Below, in pieces: positions 7,053 through 13,541 of a stretch of 13,541 nt of DNA. Source of the DNA: an uncultured Bacteroidales bacterium (GTDB taxonomy: Bacteria > Bacteroidota > Bacteroidia > Bacteroidales > WCHB1-69); assembly GCA_937892025.1 (NCBI GenBank), contig CALAVA010000005.1, forward strand, positions 1 through 13,541, given 5' to 3'. The stretch's first letter is position 1. Every line of letters starts with the position of its first letter. The notes under the pieces were generated by a model. It ran no database searches and was not told the origin of the DNA. It saw nothing but the letters and a program-made list of their open reading frames with translations. Made by a program: the position numbers and the translations under genes.

Positions 7053-7103
7053 AACCTTTGAACGCTGTATCATGCTTATTATTACATACGTTACAAAGAT
7101 TTC

Positions 7104-7133
7104 AGCCTAATTTTTGTCCATTACGTCAAAAAA
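7104..7133 (-). repeat. IS right terminal inverted repeat
   Basis: This is a perfect 30-base reverse complement of 5895-5924. The A run continues to 7135, two bases past the repeat. It lies about 50 bases upstream of the transposase ATG at 7052, leaving little room for a transposase promoter. Confidence 0.9.
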
Positions 7134-7246
7134 AACGATGAAAATAGATTTCAAAATTTTAGACAAAAACAATATGTATATTTTTTTTACGCTGAAAATT
7201 AACATGTTAAAAAAAACAAACACGTATTTTTTATTCTTATTGAATG

Positions 7247-7273
7247 TTGTTAAAAAAAATTTTTATACCTTTG
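7247..7273 (+). promoter_or_regulatory. Promoter of acpP-fabF-rnc
   Basis: TTG at 7247-7249 and TACCTTTG at 7266-7273 match the Bacteroidetes -33 and -7 elements, with a 16-base spacer. Transcription would start near 7280, about 20 bases before the acpP ATG. The leader TAAAATTATTAAACTAATAACTT is A/T-only with no Shine-Dalgarno, as is usual in this phylum. The 110 bases between the IS and this promoter hold only A/T-rich sequence. Confidence 0.8.
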
Positions 7274-7301
7274 CAAAATAAAATTATTAAACTAATAACT
7301 T

Positions 7302-7541
7302 ATGAATATTGAGGAAAGAGTGATAGCAATTGTCGCTGACAAACTTGGAAGAGATGTAGCTGAAGTTACTCCTGAAAAAAACTTTGTTAATGATTTAGGA
7401 GCAGATTCTTTGGATACTGTAGAGTTATTGATGGTTTTTGAACAAGAATTTAAAATTAAAATTCCAGAAGACGTACAAGAAAAAATCGCTACAGTCGGTG
7501 ATGCTATCAATTTTATTAAGGACGCTACACCTGAAGCTTAA
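7302..7541 (+). CDS. acpP: Acyl carrier protein AcpP
   Basis: Small acidic carrier (79 residues) that holds growing acyl chains as thioesters on 4'-phosphopantetheine in type II fatty acid synthesis in the cytoplasm. The attachment motif GADSLDTVEL is present, with the modified serine at Ser36, the same position as in E. coli AcpP. Length and helical layout are normal. It is the first gene of acpP-fabF-rnc, with nine bases between its stop and fabF, so the carrier and its condensing enzyme are made from one mRNA. The consensus promoter close upstream fits high expression. Confidence 0.97.
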   Translation: MNIEERVIAIVADKLGRDVAEVTPEKNFVNDLGADSLDTVELLMVFEQEFKIKIPEDVQEKIATVGDAINFIKDATPEA

Positions 7542-7550
7542 TTCTGTTTT

Positions 7551-8807
7551 ATGGAATTAAAAAGAGTTGTAGTAACAGGGCTAGGTGCACTTACTCCAAT
7601 AGGTAATAATCTTGAAGAATATTGGCAGGGATTACTTAAGGGAGTAAGTGGGGCTTGTCCAATTAGTCATTTTGATGTTTCTTTGTTTAAAACTCATTTT
7701 GCCTGCGAGGTGAAGGGTTTTAGTCTTACAGATCGTATAGACATCAATATCAAAGAATTGCGCAAACTTGACTTGTTTACACAATATGCTTTGGCAACCG
7801 CTCAAGAGGCCATTGAAGACTCTGGGTTGGATTTATCAAAAGAAGATTTGGTGCGAGCCGGTGTCATTTGGGGAACAGGTATTGGTGGTTTTACCTCTTA
7901 TGGAGAAGAAATTGTCAATTATGCCCATAGTGATGAACCACGGTTTAATCCTTTTTTTATTCCAAAAATTATTGGAGATATTGCCGCAGGTCATATTTCT
8001 ATGCATTTTGGTTTGTTGGGTCCCAACTACGTAACGACTTCCGCATGTGCATCTTCGGCTAATGCCATTTGCGATGCCTTCAATATGATAAAATTAGGCA
8101 AAGTAGATTGGATAGTTACAGGTGGTAGCGAAGCCCCTATTAACTTTTCAGGCATCGGTGGTTTTAATGCTATGCATGCTTTATCAACTAGAAACGATGA
8201 TCCCCAAACAGCCTCCCGTCCTTTTGATAAAAACCGAGATGGATTTGTTATCGGAGAAGGTTCAGGAGCGTTAATATTAGAAAGTTTAGACCATGCTTTG
8301 GCAAGAGGTGCAAAAATATATGCCGAAATTAGTGGTTGTGGCTTGTCTGCAGATGCATATCATCTTACGGCTCCTCATCCGGAAGGTAATGGAGCAAAAT
8401 TGGCCATGCAACATGCTGTAGAAGAAGCGAATGTGTCTATAGAAGAAGTGGACCATATCAATACACATGGTACATCTACCCCATTAGGAGATTTGGCTGA
8501 AGTGAAAGCTATAGTTTCCCTTTTCGGAGAACATGCTAAAAATATAAATATTAATTCTGTTAAATCTATGATAGGACATTTGCTCGGAGCAGCGGCTGCC
8601 GTTGAAAGCATCGCTACCATATTAGCAATTGTTCATGATATTGTTCCTCCAACTATCAATCATTTTGAAGATGATGAAAGAATTGATTCTAATTTAAACT
8701 TTACTTTTAACAAAGCTCAACATCGAAAAGTTGATGTTGCCATATCAAATGCTTTTGGTTTTGGTGGACACAATGCTTCTCTATTATTTAAAAAATATAA
8801 AGCATAA
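7551..8807 (+). CDS. fabF: Beta-ketoacyl-ACP synthase II
   Basis: Condenses malonyl-ACP with acyl-ACP to extend the chain by two carbons, working on the product of the neighbouring acpP gene. Its 418 residues are typical of FabF. The thiolase-fold active site is complete: nucleophile C166 in TTSACASS, H306 in NTHGTSTPLGD, and K338 and H343 in SVKSMIGHLLGAAAA. The C-terminal glycine-rich NAFGFGGHNAS segment (400-410) is also conserved. It could be confused with FabB, but the length and the HGTSTPLGD sequence favour FabF. It is translated from the acpP mRNA; rnc begins three bases after its stop codon, suggesting coupled translation. Confidence 0.96.
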   Translation: MELKRVVVTGLGALTPIGNNLEEYWQGLLKGVSGACPISHFDVSLFKTHFACEVKGFSLTDRIDINIKELRKLDLFTQYALATAQEAIEDSGLDLSKEDLVRAGVIWGTGIGGFTSYGEEIVNYAHSDEPRFNPFFIPKIIGDIAAGHISMHFGLLGPNYVTTSACASSANAICDAFNMIKLGKVDWIVTGGSEAPINFSGIGGFNAMHALSTRNDDPQTASRPFDKNRDGFVIGEGSGALILESLDHALARGAKIYAEISGCGLSADAYHLTAPHPEGNGAKLAMQHAVEEANVSIEEVDHINTHGTSTPLGDLAEVKAIVSLFGEHAKNININSVKSMIGHLLGAAAAVESIATILAIVHDIVPPTINHFEDDERIDSNLNFTFNKAQHRKVDVAISNAFGFGGHNASLLFKKYKA

Positions 8808-8810
8808 ATT

Positions 8811-9503
8811 GTGTTTCATCGAAAAAGTAAAAGTCCACTTTATAAATATATAAACAACCTTTTGGGCTATAAGGCAAGGCATATAGAAATATATGAACAA
8901 GCATTTATACATCATTCTGTTACAACCGCCAAAGGCAATAACAATGAAAGATTGGAATATCTTGGCGATGCTATTTTAGGAGCGATTGTTGCAGATTTTT
9001 TGTATAGGAAATATCCCTCTGAAGAAGAAGGTTTTCTCACAGAAATGCGGTCAAAATTAGTTAGTAGAGACCATTTAAATAGGTTGAGTCGTAAAATAGG
9101 ATTAGAGAAATTTCTTATTATTCAAAAAGGGGATTCTGCTATTCCTTCTTCAATTTATGGTAATACTTTTGAAGCATTGATTGGAGCAATTTTTCTTGAT
9201 AAGGGTTTTGAAAAAACAAAACAAATTGTTATTCAGCGAATATTGAAGGCTTATATTGATTTAGATGCCATTGAAAAAGAGGATAATAATTTTAAAGGGA
9301 AAATTTTGCATTATGTGCAGAAAAATCATTTAAAAGTAAACTACACTGTTGTTAAAGAGATAAACACTCCTTATCAGAAAAAAGAATATCTTGTTTATCT
9401 TTTTATTGATAATAAATTTATTGCTGAAGGTCAAGATTTTTCTATCAAATCGGCGGAACAAAATGCGGCAATGATAGCTTGTGAACAACTTCACTTAAAT
9501 TAA
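8811..9503 (+). CDS. rnc: Ribonuclease III
   Basis: Endoribonuclease that cleaves double-stranded RNA, including rRNA precursors and structured mRNAs. Its 230 residues hold a catalytic domain (about 15-150) with the signature ERLEYLGDAIL (46-56) and a C-terminal dsRNA-binding domain (about 160-230) ending SAEQNAAMIACEQL. By comparison with E. coli, E46, E49, D53 and E121 are metal-binding residues. The position of E. coli D114 is Asn118 here (GNTFEALIGA). The start is GTG at 8811, three bases after the fabF stop; no ATG fits ahead of the domain. Linkage to fabF is the usual Bacteroidetes arrangement. It ends ten bases from the convergent ABC permease gene. Confidence 0.95.
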   Translation: MFHRKSKSPLYKYINNLLGYKARHIEIYEQAFIHHSVTTAKGNNNERLEYLGDAILGAIVADFLYRKYPSEEEGFLTEMRSKLVSRDHLNRLSRKIGLEKFLIIQKGDSAIPSSIYGNTFEALIGAIFLDKGFEKTKQIVIQRILKAYIDLDAIEKEDNNFKGKILHYVQKNHLKVNYTVVKEINTPYQKKEYLVYLFIDNKFIAEGQDFSIKSAEQNAAMIACEQLHLN

Positions 9504-9514
9504 GTGCTATTTTT
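9492..9514 (+). terminator. Weak hairpin between convergent rnc and ABC genes
   Basis: CACTT and AAGTG pair around five bases, overlapping the rnc stop codon, and are followed by CTATTTTT. The stem is short and AT-rich, so this is only a candidate terminator for the acpP-fabF-rnc mRNA. Confidence 0.3.
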
Positions 9515-10617
9515 CACACATTCTTTCGGCTTAATTTCCAAACGCTTAAAGAAATCAACACAATAGTTAAGCCAACCAGTATAGTTATAGGCAACCATAG
9601 CAATTCTAATGCCGCTCCTTTTATCATAATATCACGAAGTGCAATAATAAACCATTTGGCAGGAATGATATTTGATAAAATCCGCAAAACCATTGGCATA
9701 TTTTCTATTGGGAACAAAAAACCTGACAAGAGCAAAGTTGGCAAGAAAAATCCTAACATACAAACTAACATTGCCACTTGTTGAGTATTTACAAGAACAG
9801 AAATTAAAATACCAAAAGAACATGCTGTCATCATAAATAAAAAGCACAATAGAATCAATAAGGCGATGCTACCATGCATAGGCATGTGAAAAATTAGGAT
9901 ACCCAAAACAATAATTATTGCCGTACAGATAAGAGAAATGCACATATATGGGATAATTTTTCCGATAACCAAAACCAATTGATTTGACGGAGTGATGGAT
10001 AACATTCTCCATGTGCCTAACTCTCGTTCTTTTGATAATGTGATAGAAGTCATTAATGACGTTACAATTATCATAATCAATGCAATATTTCCAGGAATAA
10101 ACATATAGGCACTTTCAAGATAAGGATTATATTGCATTTTTATTTTTATATTGATACTATTATTCGGGACGCTATTATTTTTTGCTGCAAATGCTTTATT
10201 GATTATTTCTGTAGCATAATTTTTTACTGTAGTAGCGACATTTAGGTCAGAAGCGTCTAAAATAAGTTGAAGTTTAGGGGACAATCCGTGAGTATATGTT
10301 GTTTCAAAATCAGAAGGGAAAACAATGACCATTCTAACGTCTTTGGATTGAAAAATTTTTTCTATTTCCTTTTCATCATGCAAATTGGCGACAATAGAAA
10401 AATAGTCAGAAACAGCAAAATCTTGAATAATACGTCTTGATAAAGAACTTTGAGAATTATCTAAAATAGCAATATCGGCATTGTTGATTTCATTTTTGAT
10501 GGTATAACCGAACAAAAGAACCAACACTACAGGCATTATTAATATAAAAATCAGCGTTTTATAATCATATATAACTTGTCTGAATTCTTTCAGTAAAATG
10601 GCTTTAAAATTCCGCAT
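9514..10617 (-). CDS. ABC-2 type exporter permease
   Basis: Membrane subunit (367 residues) of an ABC exporter of the ABC-2/DrrB-YhhJ type. One N-terminal membrane segment (about 21-40) is followed by an extracytoplasmic domain (about 41-170) and roughly five more segments between 171 and 358. The cytoplasmic ABC-2 signature SKERELGTWRMLSITP (195-210) and the LLLSGFLFPIENMP segment (296-309) are typical. It begins three bases after the ATPase gene ends and must pair with that protein. Homologues export drugs, lipids or envelope components; the substrate cannot be read from the sequence. Many such exporters have a HlyD-type adaptor gene alongside, but none is present on either side here. Confidence 0.9.
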   Translation of the reverse strand: MRNFKAILLKEFRQVIYDYKTLIFILIMPVVLVLLFGYTIKNEINNADIAILDNSQSSLSRRIIQDFAVSDYFSIVANLHDEKEIEKIFQSKDVRMVIVFPSDFETTYTHGLSPKLQLILDASDLNVATTVKNYATEIINKAFAAKNNSVPNNSINIKIKMQYNPYLESAYMFIPGNIALIMIIVTSLMTSITLSKERELGTWRMLSITPSNQLVLVIGKIIPYMCISLICTAIIIVLGILIFHMPMHGSIALLILLCFLFMMTACSFGILISVLVNTQQVAMLVCMLGFFLPTLLLSGFLFPIENMPMVLRILSNIIPAKWFIIALRDIMIKGAALELLWLPITILVGLTIVLISLSVWKLSRKNV

Positions 10618-10620
10618 AAG

Positions 10621-11355
10621 TTATTTTTCTCTATTAATAATCTTTTGAAAGACCTCACTCATATTTTCCGAATGTGTTTGTTCTTTCAAATCAGAAGGAT
10701 TTCCTACAATTTTTATTTGACCGTTTTCCATAATACACAAACGATTACAATATTCAGCCTCATCCATATAGTGTGTCGTAACAAGAATGGAAACTCCACG
10801 TTCTGCGGTTTCGTATATCATGTTCCAAAATTCTCTTCTTACAATAGGATCTACTCCACTTGTAGGTTCGTCCAAAAAAACGACATCAGGGTTGTGCAAA
10901 ATGGCTGTTGCAAACATTAGTTTTTGTTTTCTCCCCAAAGGCAAATTAGAAACTCTGGTTGTTGCGTAATCTCGCATTTGCAAACGAGCAATAATTGAAA
11001 GGATTTTTTTGCGTAGAACATTCTTTTCCACCCCATAAATAGTACCAAACAATTCCATATTTTCCATAACGGTAAGATCGTCATATAAAGAAAATTTCTG
11101 ACTCATATAACCGATATGTTTTTTTATTTCTTTTGATTGTGTAATCACATCATATCCAACAATTTGAGCAGAGCCTGAAGTGGGCAATAACAAACCACAC
11201 AACATTCTAATCGTTGTAGTTTTACCTGCTCCATTGGCACCTAAAAAACCGAAAATCTCACCTTTTTTGACAGCAAAAGAAACATGGTCAACGGCAGTGA
11301 AGTTTTTGAATTTTTTTGTTAAATCCGTTACAACTATACTTTTATCCTCGTCCAT
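10621..11355 (-). CDS. ABC transporter ATP-binding protein (ABC-2 exporter)
   Basis: Cytoplasmic ATPase (244 residues) that drives the permease encoded three bases downstream. It has Walker A GANGAGKT at 39-46, Q-loop Gln86, Walker B VVFLDEPT at 158-165, D-loop GVDP and the switch His195 in TTH. The signature is LPLGRKQ (138-144) rather than LSGGQ, a known variant in drug/lipid exporters of the CcmA/YbhF type. The MDEAEYCNRL segment after the switch His is also typical of that group. The ATG at 11355 lies about 15 bases after a consensus -7 promoter element, so the pair forms its own operon. Confidence 0.93.
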   Translation of the reverse strand: MDEDKSIVVTDLTKKFKNFTAVDHVSFAVKKGEIFGFLGANGAGKTTTIRMLCGLLLPTSGSAQIVGYDVITQSKEIKKHIGYMSQKFSLYDDLTVMENMELFGTIYGVEKNVLRKKILSIIARLQMRDYATTRVSNLPLGRKQKLMFATAILHNPDVVFLDEPTSGVDPIVRREFWNMIYETAERGVSILVTTHYMDEAEYCNRLCIMENGQIKIVGNPSDLKEQTHSENMSEVFQKIINREK

Positions 11356-11369
11356 TTTATTCGCGGGTG

Positions 11370-11377
11370 CAAAGATA
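11370..11377 (-). promoter_or_regulatory. Promoter -7 element of the ABC exporter operon
   Basis: Read on the minus strand it is TATCTTTG followed by CACC, matching TAnnTTTG. Transcription would start about 8-10 bases ahead of the ATG, giving a very short leader. A clear -33 TTTG is not seen; the region upstream is A/T-rich. Confidence 0.65.
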
Positions 11378-11441
11378 CAAAAATCCTTTAAACATTTTAT
11401 CTTTTTGTATAAAAACCTAATTTTACAATAGAATTATCTTT

Positions 11442-12761
11442 TTATTTGTTCATACGGAGTTGTTTATTAATATTATAAACAGAAAACCAATAATACAAGC
11501 ATAACATTGCTAAATTTATCATTATCATAACGACAGCAACTCCATAAACGCCGAAATATTGTACGGCAAAATAATTTAAGCCAAGACCTATCATTCCAAC
11601 AAGAATAGAAATGATAAAATTAAAATAGGTTTTTTCAAAATAAGCAGTATAATATTGATAAAGAAGACCCAAAACAGAAAGAATTTGTGCACTTGCCACC
11701 AATGGGAAAAATTTTAAAATATTATAATAATTTTTAGGAATAATCCCTATCAATAAAGCAACGAATATGGCTAAAAAGATAAGTACTGATATAGCACAAA
11801 AGACGAGTAGAATAATTTTTGCGACTCTATTGGTACGTCTTTTCAAAACATGCAAATCAGTTTCTTTCATCATGATAGGCATCCAAATATTTTGAAAAGA
11901 ATTGAAAATGACTGGCAGAATTAAAGCAAATTGTATCGCCTTGTTATAATCGGTAAAATATTCTATTCCACAGAATTTTTGTACGAAATATTTGTCTGCG
12001 AAATTGATAAAAACATAACTAATGGATGTCATCATAATTGGTAAACTTATTTTTAGACACCTTTTCATCATGGATTTATTAAAAACAAATGTCATTTCTC
12101 GCCAATAATAACGAAAAAAATAAACCAAAACGACAAATTCTGAAACATAAGTAGCAATTAAACGAATTTTAATTTTGTCTCCTTTCATAAAAATCAATGC
12201 AGAAAAAACAATGATGTTTACTAATAAACAACGACCTATATTGTAACGTTGTATTTTAGAAATTTTTTCTGACGTTACAAAAAACATTGTTAATAAAACA
12301 TTGTATATCAAAACGATTATTGCCAATAAGATAAAAAACCTATAAGACTGGTAATCAATAGGTTGTTCTATTAAAAAATCAAAGATGCGATAATCTATTC
12401 CAAAGCCATAAATCACCCCAAAAACAATAAACAAAAACGAAATCAATGTTACATTAATACTAAATAACAATTGACCTCTTTCGTTTTTATTGTCATACAA
12501 ATTGTACATTTTTACGAGCCCTACATAAAGCCCCAAACTGAAAGTTGGGGCTAAAGTAAAAGCGAATGAATATAGGTAGTCATAAATACCGACTTCTTCT
12601 TTTGTCATCAGGTGAAGGAAAAGAGGTATCAACAAAAAATTTGTTCCCCTCACAATGACGTCTACGGAAAACACTTTAGAGAAACGTTCTATAAGAATAT
12701 TTCCCTTAAAATATGCTAAATAGTGTCGAATTTTTTCCTTCACCTTTAACGGTTGTATCAA
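11442..12761 (-). CDS. Polysaccharide/lipid-linked oligosaccharide flippase-like membrane protein (MOP superfamily)
   Basis: Polytopic inner-membrane protein (439 residues) with about 12-14 hydrophobic segments, of the Wzx/RfbX type within the MOP exporter superfamily. Such proteins flip undecaprenyl-linked sugars across the inner membrane. The early FSVDVIVRGTNFLLIPLFLHLMTKEEVGIYDY segment (about 30-61) is the typical first-helix region followed by the loop before helix 2. The frame opens with TTG at 12761, directly next to the ferritin stop codon. A GTG at 12744 (K-V-K-E-K) is an alternative; the first ATG is too far inside. No glycosyltransferase genes accompany it, unusual for Wzx. Position suggests it is co-transcribed with ferritin. 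The substrate is unknown. Confidence 0.8.
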   Translation of the reverse strand: MIQPLKVKEKIRHYLAYFKGNILIERFSKVFSVDVIVRGTNFLLIPLFLHLMTKEEVGIYDYLYSFAFTLAPTFSLGLYVGLVKMYNLYDNKNERGQLLFSINVTLISFLFIVFGVIYGFGIDYRIFDFLIEQPIDYQSYRFFILLAIIVLIYNVLLTMFFVTSEKISKIQRYNIGRCLLVNIIVFSALIFMKGDKIKIRLIATYVSEFVVLVYFFRYYWREMTFVFNKSMMKRCLKISLPIMMTSISYVFINFADKYFVQKFCGIEYFTDYNKAIQFALILPVIFNSFQNIWMPIMMKETDLHVLKRRTNRVAKIILLVFCAISVLIFLAIFVALLIGIIPKNYYNILKFFPLVASAQILSVLGLLYQYYTAYFEKTYFNFIISILVGMIGLGLNYFAVQYFGVYGVAVVMIMINLAMLCLYYWFSVYNINKQLRMNK

Positions 12762-13274
12762 TTATTCTTTTTCTGTTTCAGTAGGAGTGTAAACTCTTGC
12801 TGCCAATGCTTTATCAAACTGATACAGACCGTAACCATCTCCTATCATTGTCAGTGCATCTATCATTTCTTGTGCGGTTTCTTCTTCTTCCACTTGCTCG
12901 TTAATAAACCACTGAAGCATAATTTGTGAAGCGTAATCTTTTTCTTTTTCTGCCACTTCATAAAGATGATGAATCATAGCGGTAACTTTTTTCTCATGTG
13001 CTAAGGTGTCTTTAAAAGCATCTAATAGAGATTCCCATGTTGTTTTCACTTTTTCAATAGGTTTCAAAGTTACTTTTCCTCCCCTTGAAATTATATAATT
13101 CATCAATTTATCGGCATGGGCTTGTTCTTCTTGAAATTGAATTTTAAACCAATTGGCGGCACCAGCAAACCCCACATCGCTGCAATAAGCTGACATGGAT
13201 AAATACAAATACGCTGACCAAAATTCTGCATTGATTTGATCATTCATTTCTTTTTCTACATTTTTATTTAACAT
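12762..13274 (-). CDS. ftnA: Bacterial non-heme ferritin
   Basis: Iron-storage protein (170 residues) that oxidises Fe(II) and stores the mineral in a 24-subunit shell in the cytoplasm. The ferroxidase ligands sit at the same positions as in E. coli FtnA: E17, E50, H53, E94, Q127 and E130, in NAEFWSAYLYLSM, QEEQAHADK and NEQVEEE. Absence of a haem-binding Met pattern and the presence of the Q127/E130 C-site favour FtnA over bacterioferritin. The ATG at 13274 follows a -7 element by about 30 bases. The next gene starts immediately after its stop codon. Ferritin is commonly monocistronic, so the flippase behind it is unusual. Confidence 0.95.
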   Translation of the reverse strand: MLNKNVEKEMNDQINAEFWSAYLYLSMSAYCSDVGFAGAANWFKIQFQEEQAHADKLMNYIISRGGKVTLKPIEKVKTTWESLLDAFKDTLAHEKKVTAMIHHLYEVAEKEKDYASQIMLQWFINEQVEEEETAQEMIDALTMIGDGYGLYQFDKALAARVYTPTETEKE

Positions 13275-13304
13275 AATGAAAAAATTTAATGATTAATACT
13301 AATG

Positions 13305-13312
13305 CAAAAATA
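13305..13312 (-). promoter_or_regulatory. Promoter -7 element of ferritin
   Basis: Minus-strand TATTTTTG, followed by CATTAG, matches TAnnTTTG and would start RNA near 13298, giving a leader of about 25 bases of A/T-rich sequence. No clear -33 element or recognisable iron-regulator operator is visible. Confidence 0.6.
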
Positions 13313-13504
13313 CTTTTTTTTATAAAATAAAACTATTCTGTCCTAAATATTTTTGTTGTATTGGCGTAACGTAATTTTTATCAATCTTTTCAACAATGCA
13401 AACCATTTTGCCACCTACAAATCTTCGCTTTTATAACTTTCCAAATTGAACTTGTGTCAGATAAAAAAGGTATTATTTATGAAATCTATTAAGCATTTTT
13501 TGAT

Positions 13505-13512
13505 TATCTTTG
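13505..13512 (+). promoter_or_regulatory. Promoter -7 element of a divergent gene at the window end
   Basis: TATCTTTG matches TAnnTTTG and lies ten bases before an ATG. The spacer 13313-13504 between this and the ferritin promoter contains no open frame or repeat that I can support. Confidence 0.5.
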
Positions 13513-13521
13513 TGTTTTAAA

Positions 13522-13541
13522 ATGAATGTTGTTAAAACAAT
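13522..13541 (+). CDS. Start of a gene cut by the window end (MNVVKT...)
   Basis: An ATG at 13522 opens a frame reading MNVVKT up to the last base. It is called only because a good -7 element lies just upstream and the minus-strand genes leave a divergent slot here. Six residues cannot identify it. Confidence 0.35.

Larger units (their letters stand above)
5895..7133. mobile_element. Insertion sequence, variant IS256 type with zinc-ribbon transposase
   Basis: Perfect 30-base inverted repeats end the element at 5895-5924 and 7104-7133; if the outer T6/A6 is excluded, it spans 5901-7127. It holds one transposase gene on the minus strand and, at its left end, a 20-base copy of the terminal repeat and a promoter-hairpin-terminator unit. 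No matching target duplication is visible at either choice of boundary. The interior is clearly richer in G and C than the AT-rich genes on both sides, which suggests fairly recent arrival from another host. It sits between the M49-like gene's terminator and the acpP promoter, so it interrupts no gene. Confidence 0.85.

Noticed and set aside
3714..13541. A defence system, toxin-antitoxin pair or prophage module
   Set aside because: No such genes are recognisable; the bacterial part consists of housekeeping, transport and IS genes.

Overview
The window is a composite of two unrelated DNAs. Bases 1 to about 3,840 look like the end of a eukaryotic chromosome: a C-rich telomere-type heptamer array (CCCCAAT) at the very start, a short AT-only spacer, and one very AT-rich, Asn/Lys-rich gene on the minus strand encoding an Aurora-like Ser/Thr protein kinase. 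The rest, about 3,840 to 13,541, is Bacteroidota (Bacteroidetes) DNA. The evidence for that is the -7 promoter element TAnnTTTG seen repeatedly, little sign of Shine-Dalgarno sites, the acpP-fabF-rnc gene order, a lipoprotein signal peptide on an M49-like metallopeptidase, and a Bacteroidetes-type insertion sequence. I recall CCCCAAT as the telomere unit of rumen entodiniomorph ciliates, which have gene-sized macronuclear chromosomes and terminate at UAA. The first part therefore best fits a rumen ciliate nanochromosome joined to a gut or rumen Bacteroidota contig. An assembly or amplification chimera is the simplest explanation, because a kinase gene and a bacterial gene are both cut at the same place.

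Layout: telomere (1-44); 3' spacer (45-194); kinase (195-3839, minus, 5' end lost at the junction); the C-terminal tail of a bacterial gene with an SDHYP motif (to 3919, plus); an M49/DPP III-like lipoprotein (4224-5858, plus) with a clear terminator; an insertion sequence (about 5895-7133) with a variant IS256-type zinc-ribbon transposase on the minus strand and a small structured transcription unit on the plus strand; then acpP-fabF-rnc (7302-9503, plus) behind a strong Bacteroidetes promoter. Convergent to these lie an ABC-2 exporter pair (permease 9514-10617, ATPase 10621-11355), a polysaccharide-type flippase (11442-12761) and ferritin (12762-13274), all on the minus strand. A divergent gene may begin at 13522.

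How the genes work together: AcpP carries the acyl chain that FabF elongates, and RNase III is co-transcribed with them, as is usual in this phylum. The ABC ATPase and permease form one drug- or lipid-type exporter. Ferritin and the flippase abut with no gap and probably share one transcript.

The most interesting items are the telomere/kinase junction, the kinase domain that extends past its first Met, the promoter-hairpin-terminator unit inside the IS, the transposase zinc ribbon that is only reachable by a -1 shift on an A6 run, and the duplicated IS end. I see no CRISPR array, rRNA, tRNA or phage genes.
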